A stretch of DNA of 64,000 nt. Source: Siphonodentalium dalli (lineage: Eukaryota; Mollusca; Scaphopoda; Gadilida; Siphonodentaliidae). Location: the NCBI GenBank assembly GCA_032622095.1, contig CP136066.1:95377319-95441318 (forward strand). Direction: 5' to 3'. This document shows positions 22,414-34,055 of this stretch, piece after piece (position 1 is the stretch's first letter; each line of letters starts with the position of its first letter). The notes beneath the pieces are model-generated. The model was not told the DNA's origin. It saw only the letters and a list, made by a program, of their open reading frames with translations, and searched no databases. The position numbers and the translations under genes were made by a program.

Positions 22414-22595
22414 TAAAGAGCGTCCATGTTTTCGTCGCGGTGTAGACAATAAAGGGCGTTCTCAATTATGAACGTGCTCTATTTCAATGTCATGGGTGAT
22501 TTTGTATGTGGTATTGTGACAATTAAATATAAAGAGCGTCCATGCTTCCGTCTCCCAAAAGCGGTAGACAATAAAGAGCGTTCTAAATTACGCAC
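22414..22595 (+). repeat. tandem pair with AATAAAGAGCGT motif
   Basis: The block 'aataaagagcgtccatg' to 'gtagacaataaagagcgttc' occurs at about 22412-22462 and again at about 22527-22587, near 115 bp apart. The same AATAAAGAGCGT core is found at 30107, 30676 and, inverted, near 61423. Confidence 0.55.
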
Positions 22596-23419
22596 TGTGT
22601 TTGGTTTTTTTGAGGTACTAAATAATGGATCGCTAGCCCGCCCACAACTGAACACACTACATCTACTAGCCATCTTGGAATATGTGGAGATGACAGATAC
22701 TCGCGATATTTATATCGAAAGTAAAACAACAAACAAACACAAAACAAAGGCGCATAAATAGAGTTAACATTATTCAGCCCAGTGTTTATATAAATTTGGT
22801 GGCTTCTTATATATGTATGATCAGAGAGATAATGTTCGAATTCTTTCTATTCACTTTGTGGCATATAGTGTGCAAACAAGTTCGCGACTGACACTGATGA
22901 ATAGTCACTGAGTGATTACAAATCACCGAGTGAATACGCGAGACAATCAAAGCACTATTACTGCCATCTATTTACCAAAACAGACATGTGCCGGCATGTT
23001 AATTATTAATGGCTACAAAAACAACAATCATTCTAGGGGCTATTAATTACTTTATTCACATAGCTATTGTCTTCTATTCCAGATAAACGGCCAAAGCGTA
23101 ACGTAATCTATACACCACACGCGCACATACGACTCCGCATTTTAGTATCGGCTGACTTACGATTACGTCCTCGTAGTCTGCATAATAAACTCCGGCTCCG
23201 AATCTGTGTTTTTAACTCGCTCCCCACAAGTACGTCACTCGTAGTTTAGTCACGGAAATCTCCGAATACCGGTGCTGGTATTATTTATTTATTTTACGGG
23301 TTATTTATTATGCGATCGGAATGGGACTTGGATCATTTTAATCACAACAGGGAGGGCTTTCCAATTGCGTTTTGTAGTTTCTAGAGCGAATAAGTCCTTT
23401 AAGCCAAATAGGAACGAAC

Positions 23420-23561
23420 CTTGATGCCATGGTACTGTCGTGTTCTCGTCTTGTGGAATCTTGGGTCTGATATTCCACACTGGGTGGCCGGCTATATCAG
23501 GCCCAATCAGCTGTTCCATTACATGCATCAGCTTATCAACGGCCCACAGCTTCGCCACCGA
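23420..23561 (-). CDS. PhyH-like (minus locus), exon with HxD motif
   Basis: The 142-bp exon lies between acceptor 'ttgaattgtag' and donor CAAG|GTTCGT, phase 0 in and phase 1 out. It encodes SVAKLWAVDKLMHVMEQLIG, PDIAGHPVWNIRPKIPQDEN and TTVPWHQ plus the first base of Asp. The HQD at its end is the HxD pair that holds Fe(II) in the facial triad. The segment LIGPDIAGHPVWNIR is characteristic of this PhyH branch. The exon before it (phase 1 to phase 0) was not found between here and 28924. Confidence 0.9.
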
Positions 23562-23692
23562 CTACAATTCAATTCAATGCTTGAATGTTCTAACCATATT
23601 ATGGCATGATAACCGTTCATGTACAAAACAAAATGCAATATACACATGTCATTGGTGTAAACAGATTTAGCATAATTATCTATACACACATC

Positions 23693-23695
<3 letters not shown>

Positions 23696-23726
<31 letters not shown>
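23696..23726. repeat. (TA)n microsatellite
   Basis: An uninterrupted TA run of about 15 units. Confidence 0.9.
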
Positions 23727-23735
<9 letters not shown>

Positions 23736-23954
23736 AAATAAGATCTGGGTTCATGTGAGAATATTAACACAATTAATGGATATAGATGGGCTTATTCTGC
23801 GGTGATCCAACTTTAAGTTTGTATCTGAGATACCCACACAGTCTATTTAAATAGCTGGTTCCGTCGGGACGTCGAGACGTGCGGAACATTTTCGGATGAG
23901 AACTTTATTTTGGGCTATCGGATCGAAACCCAAAATATGGTATGTGCGTTTATA

Positions 23955-24045
23955 AGCTCAAAATACAGGTAAAGTTCGAATATGGGTTCGGTCGATCCGC
24001 TCATTTTTGTAGGAGTTGTGGCCCCTTTCGACTTAGAATTGTGAT
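23955..24045 (+). repeat. dispersed TTCGAATATGGGTTCGGTC repeat, copy 1
   Basis: The phrase 'ttcgaatatgggttcggtc' followed by a C-rich site, 'gagttgtggccc' and 'cgacttagaa' recurs at 25395-25470 and in decayed form at 25550-25600. It is probably a fragment of an unidentified element. Confidence 0.45.
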
Positions 24046-24079
24046 CGGATCTAATAGTTTATTTCTTATAAATCATACA

Positions 24080-24840
24080 TTGTATGACATAAAGAAAGTA
24101 CATATATAGACAGACCGACCCCTGGTTCACATTTAACTAAACAATCATTGAATCATTACAATCATTACAACGAACTTTGAAGGATAATTATGACATGTAT
24201 ATGCACTTATAGAACAACATAATAAAGATGGGGGTCGGTCCAAATATAAACAATTGCATGCGTCGGTCCTTGTGGACATAATATCTCTCGACTTCGAGTA
24301 TAAACGGTATAATAGCTATAAATGAATAGAATATATTAAATAATATGGATTAATATGTATAATTTATGTAAATAGCGCTGATTACTAGCATTCCCCACAG
24401 ATGTGCGAAACATGGCGTCGGCGTCGGTCGATATCCCGGACCTACCCATGCATGGACAATTGTCCAGTACATGCGGAGTCCCGGAACTCATCCGCCACCG
24501 ACGAATGTAGATATGCGAGTTAAATAGCATATAGTTAACATGCATATCGATACTTTCGGACCAGGAGTGTCTGGTATTCTGGGTTACACCCAGATCAGTG
24601 TGATTTTGCGCTCCGTATATATACCTACTATACTCCCGATTTAAGGGGGTGCAGGAGGAGCTACTGAATGCGAAACCAACCATATGGAGTGCATGGTTGG
24701 TTCGCCGCCAGTGGGTCAACCTGACTCAGTGGCCCACTAGCCATGCTGCTCTGTAAACTTGGGGGGGGGGGGGGGGGTGAGAGGGGCATATGCGTGGAGA
24801 TATACGTATAAATGACATTCATTGGGATGTATCTGCAAGT
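24080..24840. other. intron sequence, no gene
   Basis: An open frame of 127 codons (24719-24336, minus) has no recognisable protein pattern. A run of 17 G lies at 24761-24777. Confidence 0.35.
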
Positions 24841-24859
24841 ATAATGTAATCCTATCATT

Positions 24860-25351
24860 CTATATATATAAGAAATCTTTCGCCTCTATCAAAAATATAC
24901 AGATATTTCGCACTACTGACTTGTTCTGGATGGACATAAGTTGTCGCATTTTTTCCAAGATCGGGTTTGTGTAGTAATATCTAGCTATGAACTTTTGACG
25001 TATGTGTGATAATTTTTGGCAAGTCAATAAGAAATGATATTCATCTCCAACAGATCTGTTACATAAATTACATTGCCTTTTGTCTAGGTCTATTCCCTTC
25101 CAATCTCCGACTTCAACCGGTAACCTATGATTTCGTGTTCTGAAACGTATTAAAGCTACGACTTCTCGCTTTTTCAAGTATGTAAGATAGTGTTCTTGCG
25201 TGTGATGCTCTTTAATTAATCGATAAAAACGGAACTTAGAAGAACTGAATGCGCCATACCATTCCTGAAGATAAATATCACGCGTTCTCTGCTTTACTGT
25301 GCTGTTTAACCAGTTCAGGTTGACATATTGTGAGAAGAAAATTGATCCCAT
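24860..25351 (-). mobile_element. LINE fragment, C-terminal end of reverse transcriptase ORF
   Basis: 163 codons are open to the stop. The protein has a basic helix-rich part (KFRFYRLIKEHHTQEHYLTY), then ALIRFRTRNHRLPVEVGDW, and the Cys/His cluster CNLCNRSVGDEYHFLLTC. This arrangement, RxRxxxH-LP then CxxC-(x)7-EYHFLLxC, is typical of the C-terminus of non-LTR retrotransposon polyproteins in invertebrates. The reverse-transcriptase catalytic domain is missing, so the copy is 5'-truncated. The 3' UTR probably continues to about 24840. Confidence 0.75.
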
Positions 25352-25706
25352 TCTAAACCAAATTTGGTTTGTCAGATTATCAGCTCCAAGTACAGATGCA
25401 GTTCGAATATGGGTTCGGTCCGCCCGTTTCCTCCGGAGTTATAGTCCTTGTCAACTTAGAACTTGCCGATTATTTTGGTTTCCGAATGATAACTTTAGTT
25501 TTTGTAACCTGATTGTTTTTAAATTTGGTATGTAGATTAACAACATGAAGATAGAGGTTTGGTCCGCCCATTTTTACTGGAGTTATGGTCCTTGTCTTAA
25601 AATTTGTATTTGTATCGGTGTTTGTACACTAAAATTGATTGCATATCAGCATATGTGATACAATTATGGCCATGTGACCCTCAACGCAGGGAAACTCATT
25701 TTATTT

Positions 25707-26037
25707 TTAACCCTTCGAACACTATGGCCCCAGAGCATTAGTAGCACCCTGGCGCGGGGCTCCCACTCGTTCAAATAACCGCCGGTATTCTCAATGTATC
25801 AGAATAATGTATAGTTAATAATATATAGTAGACACAGGTAGACATATAATAGTAAATCAAGAGTACAGCCGGTATACTGTAAACAGAAGACCAAATTGGA
25901 GTTATCTTCCCTACACAACACAATGACGTTAAGCTTACTGTGACCACATCTCCACGGTAACATGTCACTAAAGTGCAAATCCGTGTATATGGATTTGGCA
26001 CTAAATTGACCATCCGCATTCAAACTCAAAGGGTTAA
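25707..26037. mobile_element. piggyBac-like MITE, TTAA-flanked, copy 1
   Basis: TTAACCCTTCGAACACTATG at the left and CAAAGGGTTAA at the right lie at TTAA sites 25707-25710 and 26034-26037. The phrase 'gcggggctcccact' is shared with the larger relative at 52820-54856. TTAA targets and CCC-starting ends fit piggyBac. No transposase. Confidence 0.7.
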
Positions 26038-26840
26038 ACATTATGTTAGGCCTAGTCCTAAGTCGTAATGCGAGGTCGGGTCGGTTGTCATGCGGGCATA
26101 CATAAAAGCTAATTCATATGCACATTTTCCTTTTTGGTATTACTATAGGCTCTAGGCCTTCTAGTTGATGCTGGTTGATGTCTGAATTTTTGTTTTTTAA
26201 TTTTGTGTAATTTTTTATTCTATTATAGGCCCTAACAGTGGCCCTAGTTATTTTTTGTTGTCATTCCAGGGGATTCAACATATTTTTCATCTACTCACAC
26301 AGATGAATAGGCTGGGTTATAAATTTACCAATATAATCACATCATATTCTACCTTTGTTGGTTGCTTAGAGTTCAATTTAGTTGAGATTATCGCTGATTA
26401 CTGCTGATTATCGCATAATTATCAGCCAAGAAAATATTTGTCTTGTACATGTTTGTAAATAGGAAGTAACATTTAATTTGGTCTTTCAAAGAAGGGACCA
26501 ATATAGAGCGGTTGGTCGTTTTTACAGAGGGGACCAACATAAAGCTTTGGGGTTTTGGGGGTGGGTGTCTAAAATAAAATGCAGGAAAGGGTGGGTGGGT
26601 GTAAAAAAAATGGCAATGTAAAAAAAACACCCCCACGTCTTGCAACTTTTTTACGCCCCCCCCCTGGGTACGTGGTCAAATTTGAGAAGACAAAGGCCAA
26701 GTTTGAATTTGGTCACGGTCCGATGAATTTTGACAGAGTTGAAACAAGGTTATCCTTACTTAAAAGCCACCTTTTCGGGGGACACGTGGTTGGCGACATT
26801 TTATTTTATTTAAGACATTTGTAGGTAACAATTTTTTAAA

Positions 26841-26989
26841 GAATTAACTCTTGTTTCAATTAAAGTTATACATTTATAACCGAAAAGTTTGAAGATAAAT
26901 TCTATAACGCGCGTAGCGCAGTTATAGAAAATTTATCTTCAAATTTTTCGGTAAAAACTCATACCTTAATCGAAACAAAAGTTATTTCT
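26841..26989. mobile_element. hairpin MITE
   Basis: 'ttgtttcaattaaagttata' and 'accgaaaagtttgaagataa' are mirrored by 'ttatcttcaaatttttcggt' and 'cttaatcgaaacaaaagtta'. The loop is CGCGCGTAGCG. Confidence 0.65.
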
Positions 26990-27140
26990 TATAATTTAAT
27001 CCGTCATTTCACAAGAGAACATTTCACGTAATTCTCGGAACTAATTGATTATTCTATTTATTACACTTGTGCATCATTTTGGTTCGCCAACTATGATTTA
27101 AACACCCCGAATTAATGCATGAAAGTCCAGTTGTGGAGAA

Positions 27141-27369
27141 ACTCTAAAATCAAGTGGTAATAATAACCACTTGATTTTAGAGTTATCCATCTTTATCTGC
27201 AAGACCTCGGGTTTCTGGCCCACAAACGATTGAAATAACTAACTTCAACAATCGATATCTGATCACTCAGCTTTGATGGGTAGGTTCCTCGACTCGAATC
27301 AAATATGTTTTACCCCCGAAGCCAAAAGAAATAGTAATTTATGAGCGTCTGATCGGATTGAGTATCTTA
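27141..27369. mobile_element. long-hairpin MITE, copy 2, left arm truncated
   Basis: The loop region ('aatcaagtggtaataataac' and its mirror) and the complete right arm to 'gatcggattgagtatctt' match the element at 10041-10511. Only about 20 bp of the left arm remain. Confidence 0.72.
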
Positions 27370-27868
27370 AATAGCAGAATTGTGTTGCGATCTGACAATG
27401 GTCAGATAGGCCTACGCCGTTTTCAAGTCACTGTACATATGACTGGACCATATAATAACAGACGACGCGAGTCGGTGCTATATCAATGGCATTCAAATCG
27501 GTTAGTTGGCTCATGTTTCTGGATATTTAGTGATAAAGAATATGAACCATGCATAACTATTACAAAGAATAAGTCGTCAAATGACAGTACAAGTAATAGG
27601 ACTATTTTACGCGGAACGTCGGCTATAGAGCGATGACACATTCCTTCCAGATCTAGATATAAGCATCAGCTAAACCAGAGATCTTTATTTATCACATAAT
27701 TTGCCCATAAAAGTAGTTTCATAATTATCGATAAGAGACACGTTTAATATCAGCGCGTGCGATGACGTCACATCGTTCTTCAAATGACTTGCGATCGCTG
27801 CGGTTTTTATCGTTGTTTTCGATGGATATTTCGCATTGCTTCGCGTTTATTTGATCATGTGATAAAAA

Positions 27869-28014
27869 GTATCTCACACTCGTCCTATTTTATACGTAAT
27901 TTATCAACCTCGTCCACTAAATTCTATTTGAGCCTCGGTAAACCTTTGCTCAAATCGAATTTAGTGAACTCGGTTGATAAATTCCGTATAAAATAGAAAC
28001 TCATGTGAGATCCT
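27869..28014. mobile_element. hairpin MITE, copy 2
   Basis: The arm 'atctcacactcgtcctattt', 'tatacgtaatttatcaacct' is mirrored by 'gttgataaattccgtataaa' and 'ctcatgtgagat'. It resembles 11490-11637 in layout (CGAGTTGATAAATT near the arms). Confidence 0.6.
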
Positions 28015-28923
28015 CTATCTATGAGATCAAAGATCGATTGGTCCAACTTAAGAGGTTAAAGGCGGGGAGTCCAGACTACAACGGTCGAGGATTCCAGAAC
28101 TCCGTGCAGAATTATTCCCCTCTCTTGATGACTCGATAAAAGAAGTATAAAGATTAAAATTCTACCATTATCGATACGCGTTGGCTGCACGTTAAGGAGC
28201 AATTAGTTGAAGAAGTGTATCTTCCTTAACATGACTCTTTAGATATAAAAGGACACGTTGGAATCATATTCATTGTGATGGCCGTTATGTGTCATCGCGG
28301 TTGCAGCCAGAACGTACACATAACTCATAACTTGATGGCGTATTGCCCTAACTGTAATTGTAACAGCTAACTGTGAATTTCCGAAACCTCTCTATTGTTG
28401 TTGAAAGTGTTACTTGACTCAGATTTTATTTTTATTTTCGAGGAAATATGTTTAATTGAGAATATTTGCCAAATCTATCCACAGGGTGGCGGGTACTTTA
28501 ATTTCCCTGTGTTAATTATGAATTTGTACTGGCGTCAGTCCAGGGCAAGGGGCTGTCCGGGCCCCTGTATGCCCCTTTGCCCCCAAACGTTTTGAAAACT
28601 AAAAATTCGGGCAATTTCGGACAAATTGGAGATATGTTCGAGAAAATTTAATGGTATATTACAGGGGGGAATTGTGGCAAATTACAGTATTTTTCATATT
28701 TCTGCCAGAATTATACATATATATTTAAGGTTAATTTGAATCTCTTTTGTTATATTTCTGTGTCTATACAAGTATAATCTACAAAAACTGTGTTACAACC
28801 ATAAATATATCATGTAAATAAATTCGGGCAAAAAAGTTTCAGCCCGCCCCTATAAAATTCGGGTACCCGTACGGATATGGCCACCATGTAGGCTAGCCCC
28901 TTTTGCAAACATTCATGCCTCAC

Positions 28924-29041
28924 CTGTGATTTTCCCTGCGTCGAAGAGTTTATGTGCCATCTTGTCCAGTATGTCAACGATGTCATACTTACACGCCTCC
29001 AGCTCATCTTCTTCGAAGTAGTCTTCCACAAGCACATAGCC
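28924..29041 (-). CDS. PhyH-like (minus locus), second coding exon
   Basis: The 118-bp exon lies between acceptor 'tatttcgtcag' and donor ACAG|GTGAGG, phase 0 in and phase 1 out. It encodes GYVLVEDYFEEDELEACKYD and IVDILDKMAHKLFDAGKIT. The pattern GYVLVEDFF-x-x-(D/E)EL is the classic N-terminal start of PhyH domains (first strand and helix). The phase-1 exit does not fit the next recognised exon (23561, phase 0), so one exon is missing between them. Confidence 0.88.
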
Positions 29042-29185
29042 CTGACGAAATAAAAAGCTGTTCTAAAAAGGGACATGATATTCATCCCCGGAAAAGGTTA
29101 CAACGGTCCAAAATTGTTAGTGTTCCAAATTATAAGTCAACGTCACCATTAAATTGTGTCTTTTTTCACTGCAAATATTGTTAAA

Positions 29186-30047
29186 AACAAAATGCTACGC
29201 ATAAACTGTAGACTTGTCGTACCAAGCAATACAATTTTGTTGTTGAACAGTTAATGCCATAATTATTTCTGTGCTGCTAAAACATGCGATTAAATAATTT
29301 GATAGAAAAAAACCATAGCAGGTAAGATGTAGGGTCTTTCAGAGGGCATTTGTTTTGTCAGAACAGAACATTATTTTATGCAATAGAATCCAAATCAAGA
29401 TCGTCGGATGTTTAACCCATACCTTCCACCACGCCGAGTCACCGACTACAACAGTCAAACGCATCAATCTAAACAGACTATATAACAGTTCACGGAAAGT
29501 GAATATGATTGGAAAGTGACGTTACATGCACGGCATAAAACTAGAATATATCCACTTATGAAAAACTGTTTATAAGCAAATCAATCAAATGACCCCAATC
29601 ATACAGGCCAACGTTAGGTGTACCATGAAGTATATAAACACATTCAGATGATAACTATTTTAGTTATCAAATCAGAGAGCATATGTTTATATGGTCCGGT
29701 GGAAGGGGGTTACTATTTCCCCCAAAAAATCATTACAAAATAGTAAATTCATAACAAGTATTGACTTAAATTTGCTAATGTAGCTCAATATATCATTGAT
29801 GCCAAAACTATAAGTCTGATTTGTACTTATTCTGCTAACCTCTCAACCGTGATGATATGAATTATACCGAAAACAACTGTTGAAGGCTTATAAAGTGACT
29901 GTGAATTTATAACGGAGATACTCTAAACATTGTGGATATTGGATGCTCACAATTCATTTATTGAGATGATTATATCACATGTAACTATGGGAATAAAACC
30001 TTCATGTTTTTTATTTTTGGTCCCAAATAAATCACAGCCAGGTGCAT
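29186..30047. other. first-intron sequence, no feature
   Basis: Short frames only. No repeat matches noticed. Confidence 0.35.
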
Positions 30048-31330
30048 GGCATGGGACAGAGAAGAGCGTTCCGTGTTAGTAAATTCCTGAAATGGTACCA
30101 ATAAAGAGCGTTTGTTTTACTTCTGTGCGAAAACTTTATACAGCTGGAGAATGGTTGTGACCGTGACCAGTATTTTGCAGAGCATATGAAGCCTGTATAT
30201 CAATATTTCGTGTATTTATCAACGTATCTTATACCTCCTCCCAAATTAGGTAGACAAAATGTGGAAGCTCGATTGAGCCATGTCCGTTTAAATATGTACT
30301 TATTGAGTATTAAACCTGGATCAAACGTAATTAAGCAATACCAAATTGGATTGAATTGGATTGGATTTTCTAAGCAGATCAATGGTGATACAAACCATAA
30401 GAATTTGATCAAATTTGAATAGGATGCATGCCCCATTTTACAAATTGAATCATCAATAATATTATAGAAACAACACCAGAGACACACGTCAAGTGGTGTT
30501 AAATTAGTATGCACTATGGTACAGTGGTCACCATATAAATACATACAATAAACAGAAGGAGTAACAAATTAAACTTTGAGCACTGTGTGTGGGTTCTAAA
30601 TATACAACAGCCATGTGCACGGCATGGAACAAAAAAAAATGAGTTCCGTGTGAGTCTATACCTGATTTGGTAGAAATAAAGAGCGTTTGTTTGACTTATG
30701 TCCGAAACATTTAAAACAGCTGGAGAATGGTTGTGACCGTGACCAGTCTTTTTCAGAGCATATAAAGCCTGTATATCAATATTTCGTGTATTTATCAACG
30801 TATCTTATACCTCCTCCCAAATTAGGTAGTCAAAATGAGGAAGATCGAATGAGCCATGTCCGTTTAAATATGTACCTTATAGAGTATTAAACCTGGATCA
30901 AACGTAATTAAGCAATACCAAATTGTTATATCAATATTTCGTGTATTTCTCAACCTATCTTATACCTCCTTCCAAATTACGCAGACAAAATGTGGAAACT
31001 TGAATGGGTCATGTCCGTTTAAATATGTGCTTTATAGAGTGTACAATAATAAACCTGGTTCAAAAGAAAAAAGGTCAATTAATCAATACCATATTCCATA
31101 CAGGTGGATTGGAAGGGTTATTTGCTTCTAAGCAGATCAATGGAGATACCAAACCATAATAATTGAAAAATTTGAATAGGATGCATGTCCAATTTTACAA
31201 ATATAATCATCATTGCAATTATAGCAACAAGACCAGAGACACAATATGTCAAGAGGTGATTAATAGATTCCCATGATATGCGCTGGGGAACGGTGGTCAC
31301 TATAAAAATACATACAATAAACAACAGATG
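30048..31330. repeat. tandem duplication, unit ~570 bp, about 2.3 copies
   Basis: 'gagaatggttgtgaccgtga' occurs at 30147 and 30723, 'caatatttcgtgtatttatc' at about 30201, 30777 and, changed, 30934, and 'tttgaataggatgcatg' at about 30414 and 31174. 'catacaataaacag' recurs at about 30542 and 31312. Copies differ by many substitutions, so the duplication is old. Confidence 0.7.
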
Positions 31331-31597
31331 GCAAGTTGTTGAATTTCTGCAGTCGGCTTTGTTATAAATTAATAGGATATGTTTTTCAGCAAGCACCAAA
31401 GTGAATAGCCATGGTGTGGTGCACAATACCTGGTAGATATAGTAACTGTATTTGTTCCAAGGGCTTTGATTGCTCATCATTAGAATAAATTTATCTGTTG
31501 AGGGATTCACATTTTCAAAGCAGGACATGACATCTGATACTAATAAATGGATCACTTCTGATATGATGTGTTTCTGGGATGGCTGAGGAGAATTCAT
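31118..31597 (-). other. 159-codon open frame, hydrophobic, unassigned
   Basis: The frame has hydrophobic stretches (CHLLFIVCIFIVTTVP and GLVAIIAMMIIFVKL) that could be membrane segments. Parts of the same reading are seen, broken by stops, in the tandem copies at 30544-30200 and 30798-30514. It may be a remnant of a membrane-protein exon or only an AT-rich artefact. I do not assign a function. Confidence 0.2.
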
Positions 31598-31834
31598 AAT
31601 TTTGGAAACTTATCAATCAGATCAGGGGGGGGGGGGGTTCCGGGCACGTATGCCGGGGTGGGAGGGTGGTCGATACGACCAACAAACAATTTTGTCCGCA
31701 ACTCAAAAATATTTTTCCTGCAAGTCTTTTGACTGTTTTTGCAATGAGTTTGGCTTAAAACACATCTATATGTCAATATTAACATAAATGACAAATTTCA
31801 TGATGATCAGACAAACAGTATAGCCTGTAGCCCA

Positions 31835-32180
31835 TGCTAATGGATTGAATTTTGAAATCCAATATGGCTGCTGGTAGCCATGTTTTTTTTTTGACCGAAT
31901 GACCCCAAAAAGACTTGTTCCTATTTACATGTCAATGTTAACATCCATGACTAATAGTATGCACAGAAATTCATATACAGCTTTTTACAGTGAATTTCCC
32001 CCCGCAAATCTCTGTTTTAGTGTTAAAAGGGGGTGGGTGTCCAAAAATGGTCGTAAAAAACTGCCGAAAACGGATAAAAAAATTGGATGCGGGGGTGGGT
32101 GGGTCCCAACAAGGGTCGAAAGTCAAGAATCAGCATACGTGCCTGCAAATTTTTTCCGACTCCCCCCTGATCAGATGAGA
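31835..32180. repeat. partial copies of the 164-bp AAGATGGC repeat
   Basis: 'tgaaatccaatatggctgct', 'ccgaatgaccccaaaaagac' and 'gtcaatgttaacatccatga' match the tandem array at 59900-60860. A G-run (31626-31637) and C-rich scraps surround it. Nothing else is clear to 32750. Confidence 0.55.
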
Positions 32181-32750
32181 AATATTTCAGTTCTTGAATT
32201 GGATACCACACACGTGTCTATGTGATGAATGGCGTTAACATGTTCTGTCCAGTTGAAACAATAAAGTCCTATTTGAGACATGTAAATAATTCACACTGGC
32301 TAGCAAGCAATGTGTTTAGTTATTGGTGGTACCATGTGCTCTATGTCATGGGTAGAAAGAGTTAATGTTTTCAAAACCAATCAATTAATCAATACCAAAA
32401 TTCATACAGGTGAATAGTGGCCTTGGTAAATCTAGAGGTGAGCTATGAAACTAATCAGATTGAAAATATTTTAGTTATTGCATCATATAGCAATGTATGG
32501 GAAGGGTTAATTCTTCAACCAATCGATATCAGAGGTTGTGATGAGGGTGTGTCATCAAAAACCTGCACATAAAATATGAACACGATCGGACAAAAATACT
32601 TGAGTGATCGCATTGGATAGAACATGTCTACCGGTGGATGGCAAGTGTTAATAATCTCTACACCGATCAATACAAAACAACGGATGTGCATAGATGGCTC
32701 TGGTCGAGTGTTTTTGCCCATAAGAGTGAATCTGTCCGACCGAGAATCAT

Positions 32751-33135
32751 TAAAGGCCCACTTAATTTTCGAACCGCCAGATCACATAAATAAAATATAT
32801 GCCATGTTATAAACCATTTGAAAGAGGAAGCTCCAAGACATTGTATTATCAACTTATCCGGTGTAATAAACTGAGGACATGTTGTTTTTATTGAGTAACC
32901 GATGTGTTTTTGGGCTATGATTCATCTAGATTTTAGTAAAAGATGTATTATTGCCATTAAATATATATCTTTAGTTTTAATTCTGTTGCATTCTGAGAGC
33001 CAAAACGGGGGGAATCTTTCTATGATTTCAGCTGTTTTCTATTTCTCTATGAACATCTTCTGAGACACAGACGTTTCAAATGGTGATGAATTATAGTATT
33101 TTAATCATATTTTATGGCATAGATTGTTTTGGCTA
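32751..33135. mobile_element. dispersed element, copy 2, right end lost
   Basis: It begins 'taaaggcccacttaattttc' and matches 3678-4171 and 61906-62353 through 'gacacagacgtttcaaat' and 'attttatggcatagattg'. Confidence 0.65.
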
Positions 33136-33351
33136 AAATTCTTATGGAAAACATTGTTCCATACATATATAGGGAGCCTGGAATAAATAATAATATGCAC
33201 TGGCCTACAAGGTCGAGGTAGATATTGTTGAGTCAATGTATTCAGTCTATGCGAGGAGAAAGGAGGGGATTTAGTTGGAAATTATATAAGGCTCATATGA
33301 ATTCTCATGGCTATACGTCATTGGAATTACATTCACTCCCGCTATACTTAC

Positions 33352-33486
33352 GAGCTCGAAAAATTGCTTAATCTGCTCCTTCGACAGTTGACCTGGTTTT
33401 TGGACACCTATTTCCGGTGGAATTGTCGTGTAAACTTCCGGAAAACATTCTCCAGTGAACCCGTATCTCACATCTATGTCGCCCAT
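33352..33486 (-). CDS. PhyH-like (minus locus), first coding exon
   Basis: 135 bp from ATG (33486-33484) to donor CTC|GTAAGT, phase 0. It reads MGDIDVRYGFTGECFPEVYT, TIPPEIGVQKPGQLSKEQIK and QFFEL. The segment GQLSKEQIKQFFE-x-GYVLVEDYF, completed by the next exon, is the expected N-terminus of the PhyH domain. The ATG sits in AACATGG, a good initiation context; the upstream part of the open frame (to 33618) has no family character, so this Met is chosen. A 5' UTR and promoter could lie to the right but are not recognisable. Confidence 0.82.
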
Positions 33487-33799
33487 GTTAGCTAACGAAG
33501 TTAGAGTCAGGTCGCATGCGTTCTTTTGAGGAAGAGTATAACAACTCGATGGCCGAGAAATAAGGTTATGATCCCGATCATGTATGTGGGAAAGTTTAGT
33601 TGGGAAGAAATACGACATGTATATTTAGTTTTGTTATCGAAGGTTATAACAAATATTTCGCTTATAAGAGGTACATGTTATTATGTGGACGTGATAAGGG
33701 GCAATACATTCCTTTGTGACGTGGGTTCAAGTGTATAATTCGTGTTGCACATGCGGCCATCGTAGACATTTTGAAGTTGTGAGTCACTTAATCCTGCTT

Positions 33800-33910
33800 T
33801 AAATAATATGCTATGATGGTGTGTCCTTTTGGATTTGCTATGATGTTGCATGGTGGGGTGAAATGATGTTATTAATAAAAATGACCGTTATTTTCCTAAC
33901 ATTTAGAGAT
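33800..33910 (+). repeat. fragment of the repeat at 46100-46760
   Basis: 'gctatgatggtg', 'tgctatgatgttgcatggtg' and 'aaatgaccgttattttcc' echo 46108-46180 and 46508-46560. Confidence 0.35.
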
Positions 33911-34055
33911 ATTTGGCTAATCGGAACGATTCACAGAAAGCCGACCATATGTATGAGGCAGTATATATAGGCCAACACACAAAATATAATATTTAAAATT
34001 ATTTTTATACATGTACTACAAATTGAAGGCACAGGGGATCGGGTGCACAAGTTAC

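Larger units (their letters stand above)
10552..33486 (-). pseudogene. PhyH-like dioxygenase locus, minus strand, probably decayed
   Basis: Six exons of a PhyH-like Fe(II)/2-oxoglutarate dioxygenase lie in order on the minus strand: 33486-33352, 29041-28924, 23561-23420, 18221-18127, 16023-15918 and 10636-10552. They give about 227 residues from the initiator Met to the distal His. All junctions are GT-AG. Phases agree except between exons two and three (phase 1 out, phase 0 in), so an exon of length 2 mod 3 is missing there. The two C-terminal exons present in the plus-strand paralogue were not found left of 10552, so the 2OG-binding Arg is absent. Exon 16023-15918 has an in-frame TGA. Catalytic HQD and the distal His are kept. 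A recently silenced paralogue fits best; a rearranged assembly is the alternative. Confidence 0.65.

Noticed and set aside
28060..28170. Possible missing PhyH exon on the minus strand (FYRVIKR and, in another frame, GIILHGVL)
   Set aside because: It would need a frameshift, lacks clear splice sites, and the similarity to what I remember of the family is only a few residues.
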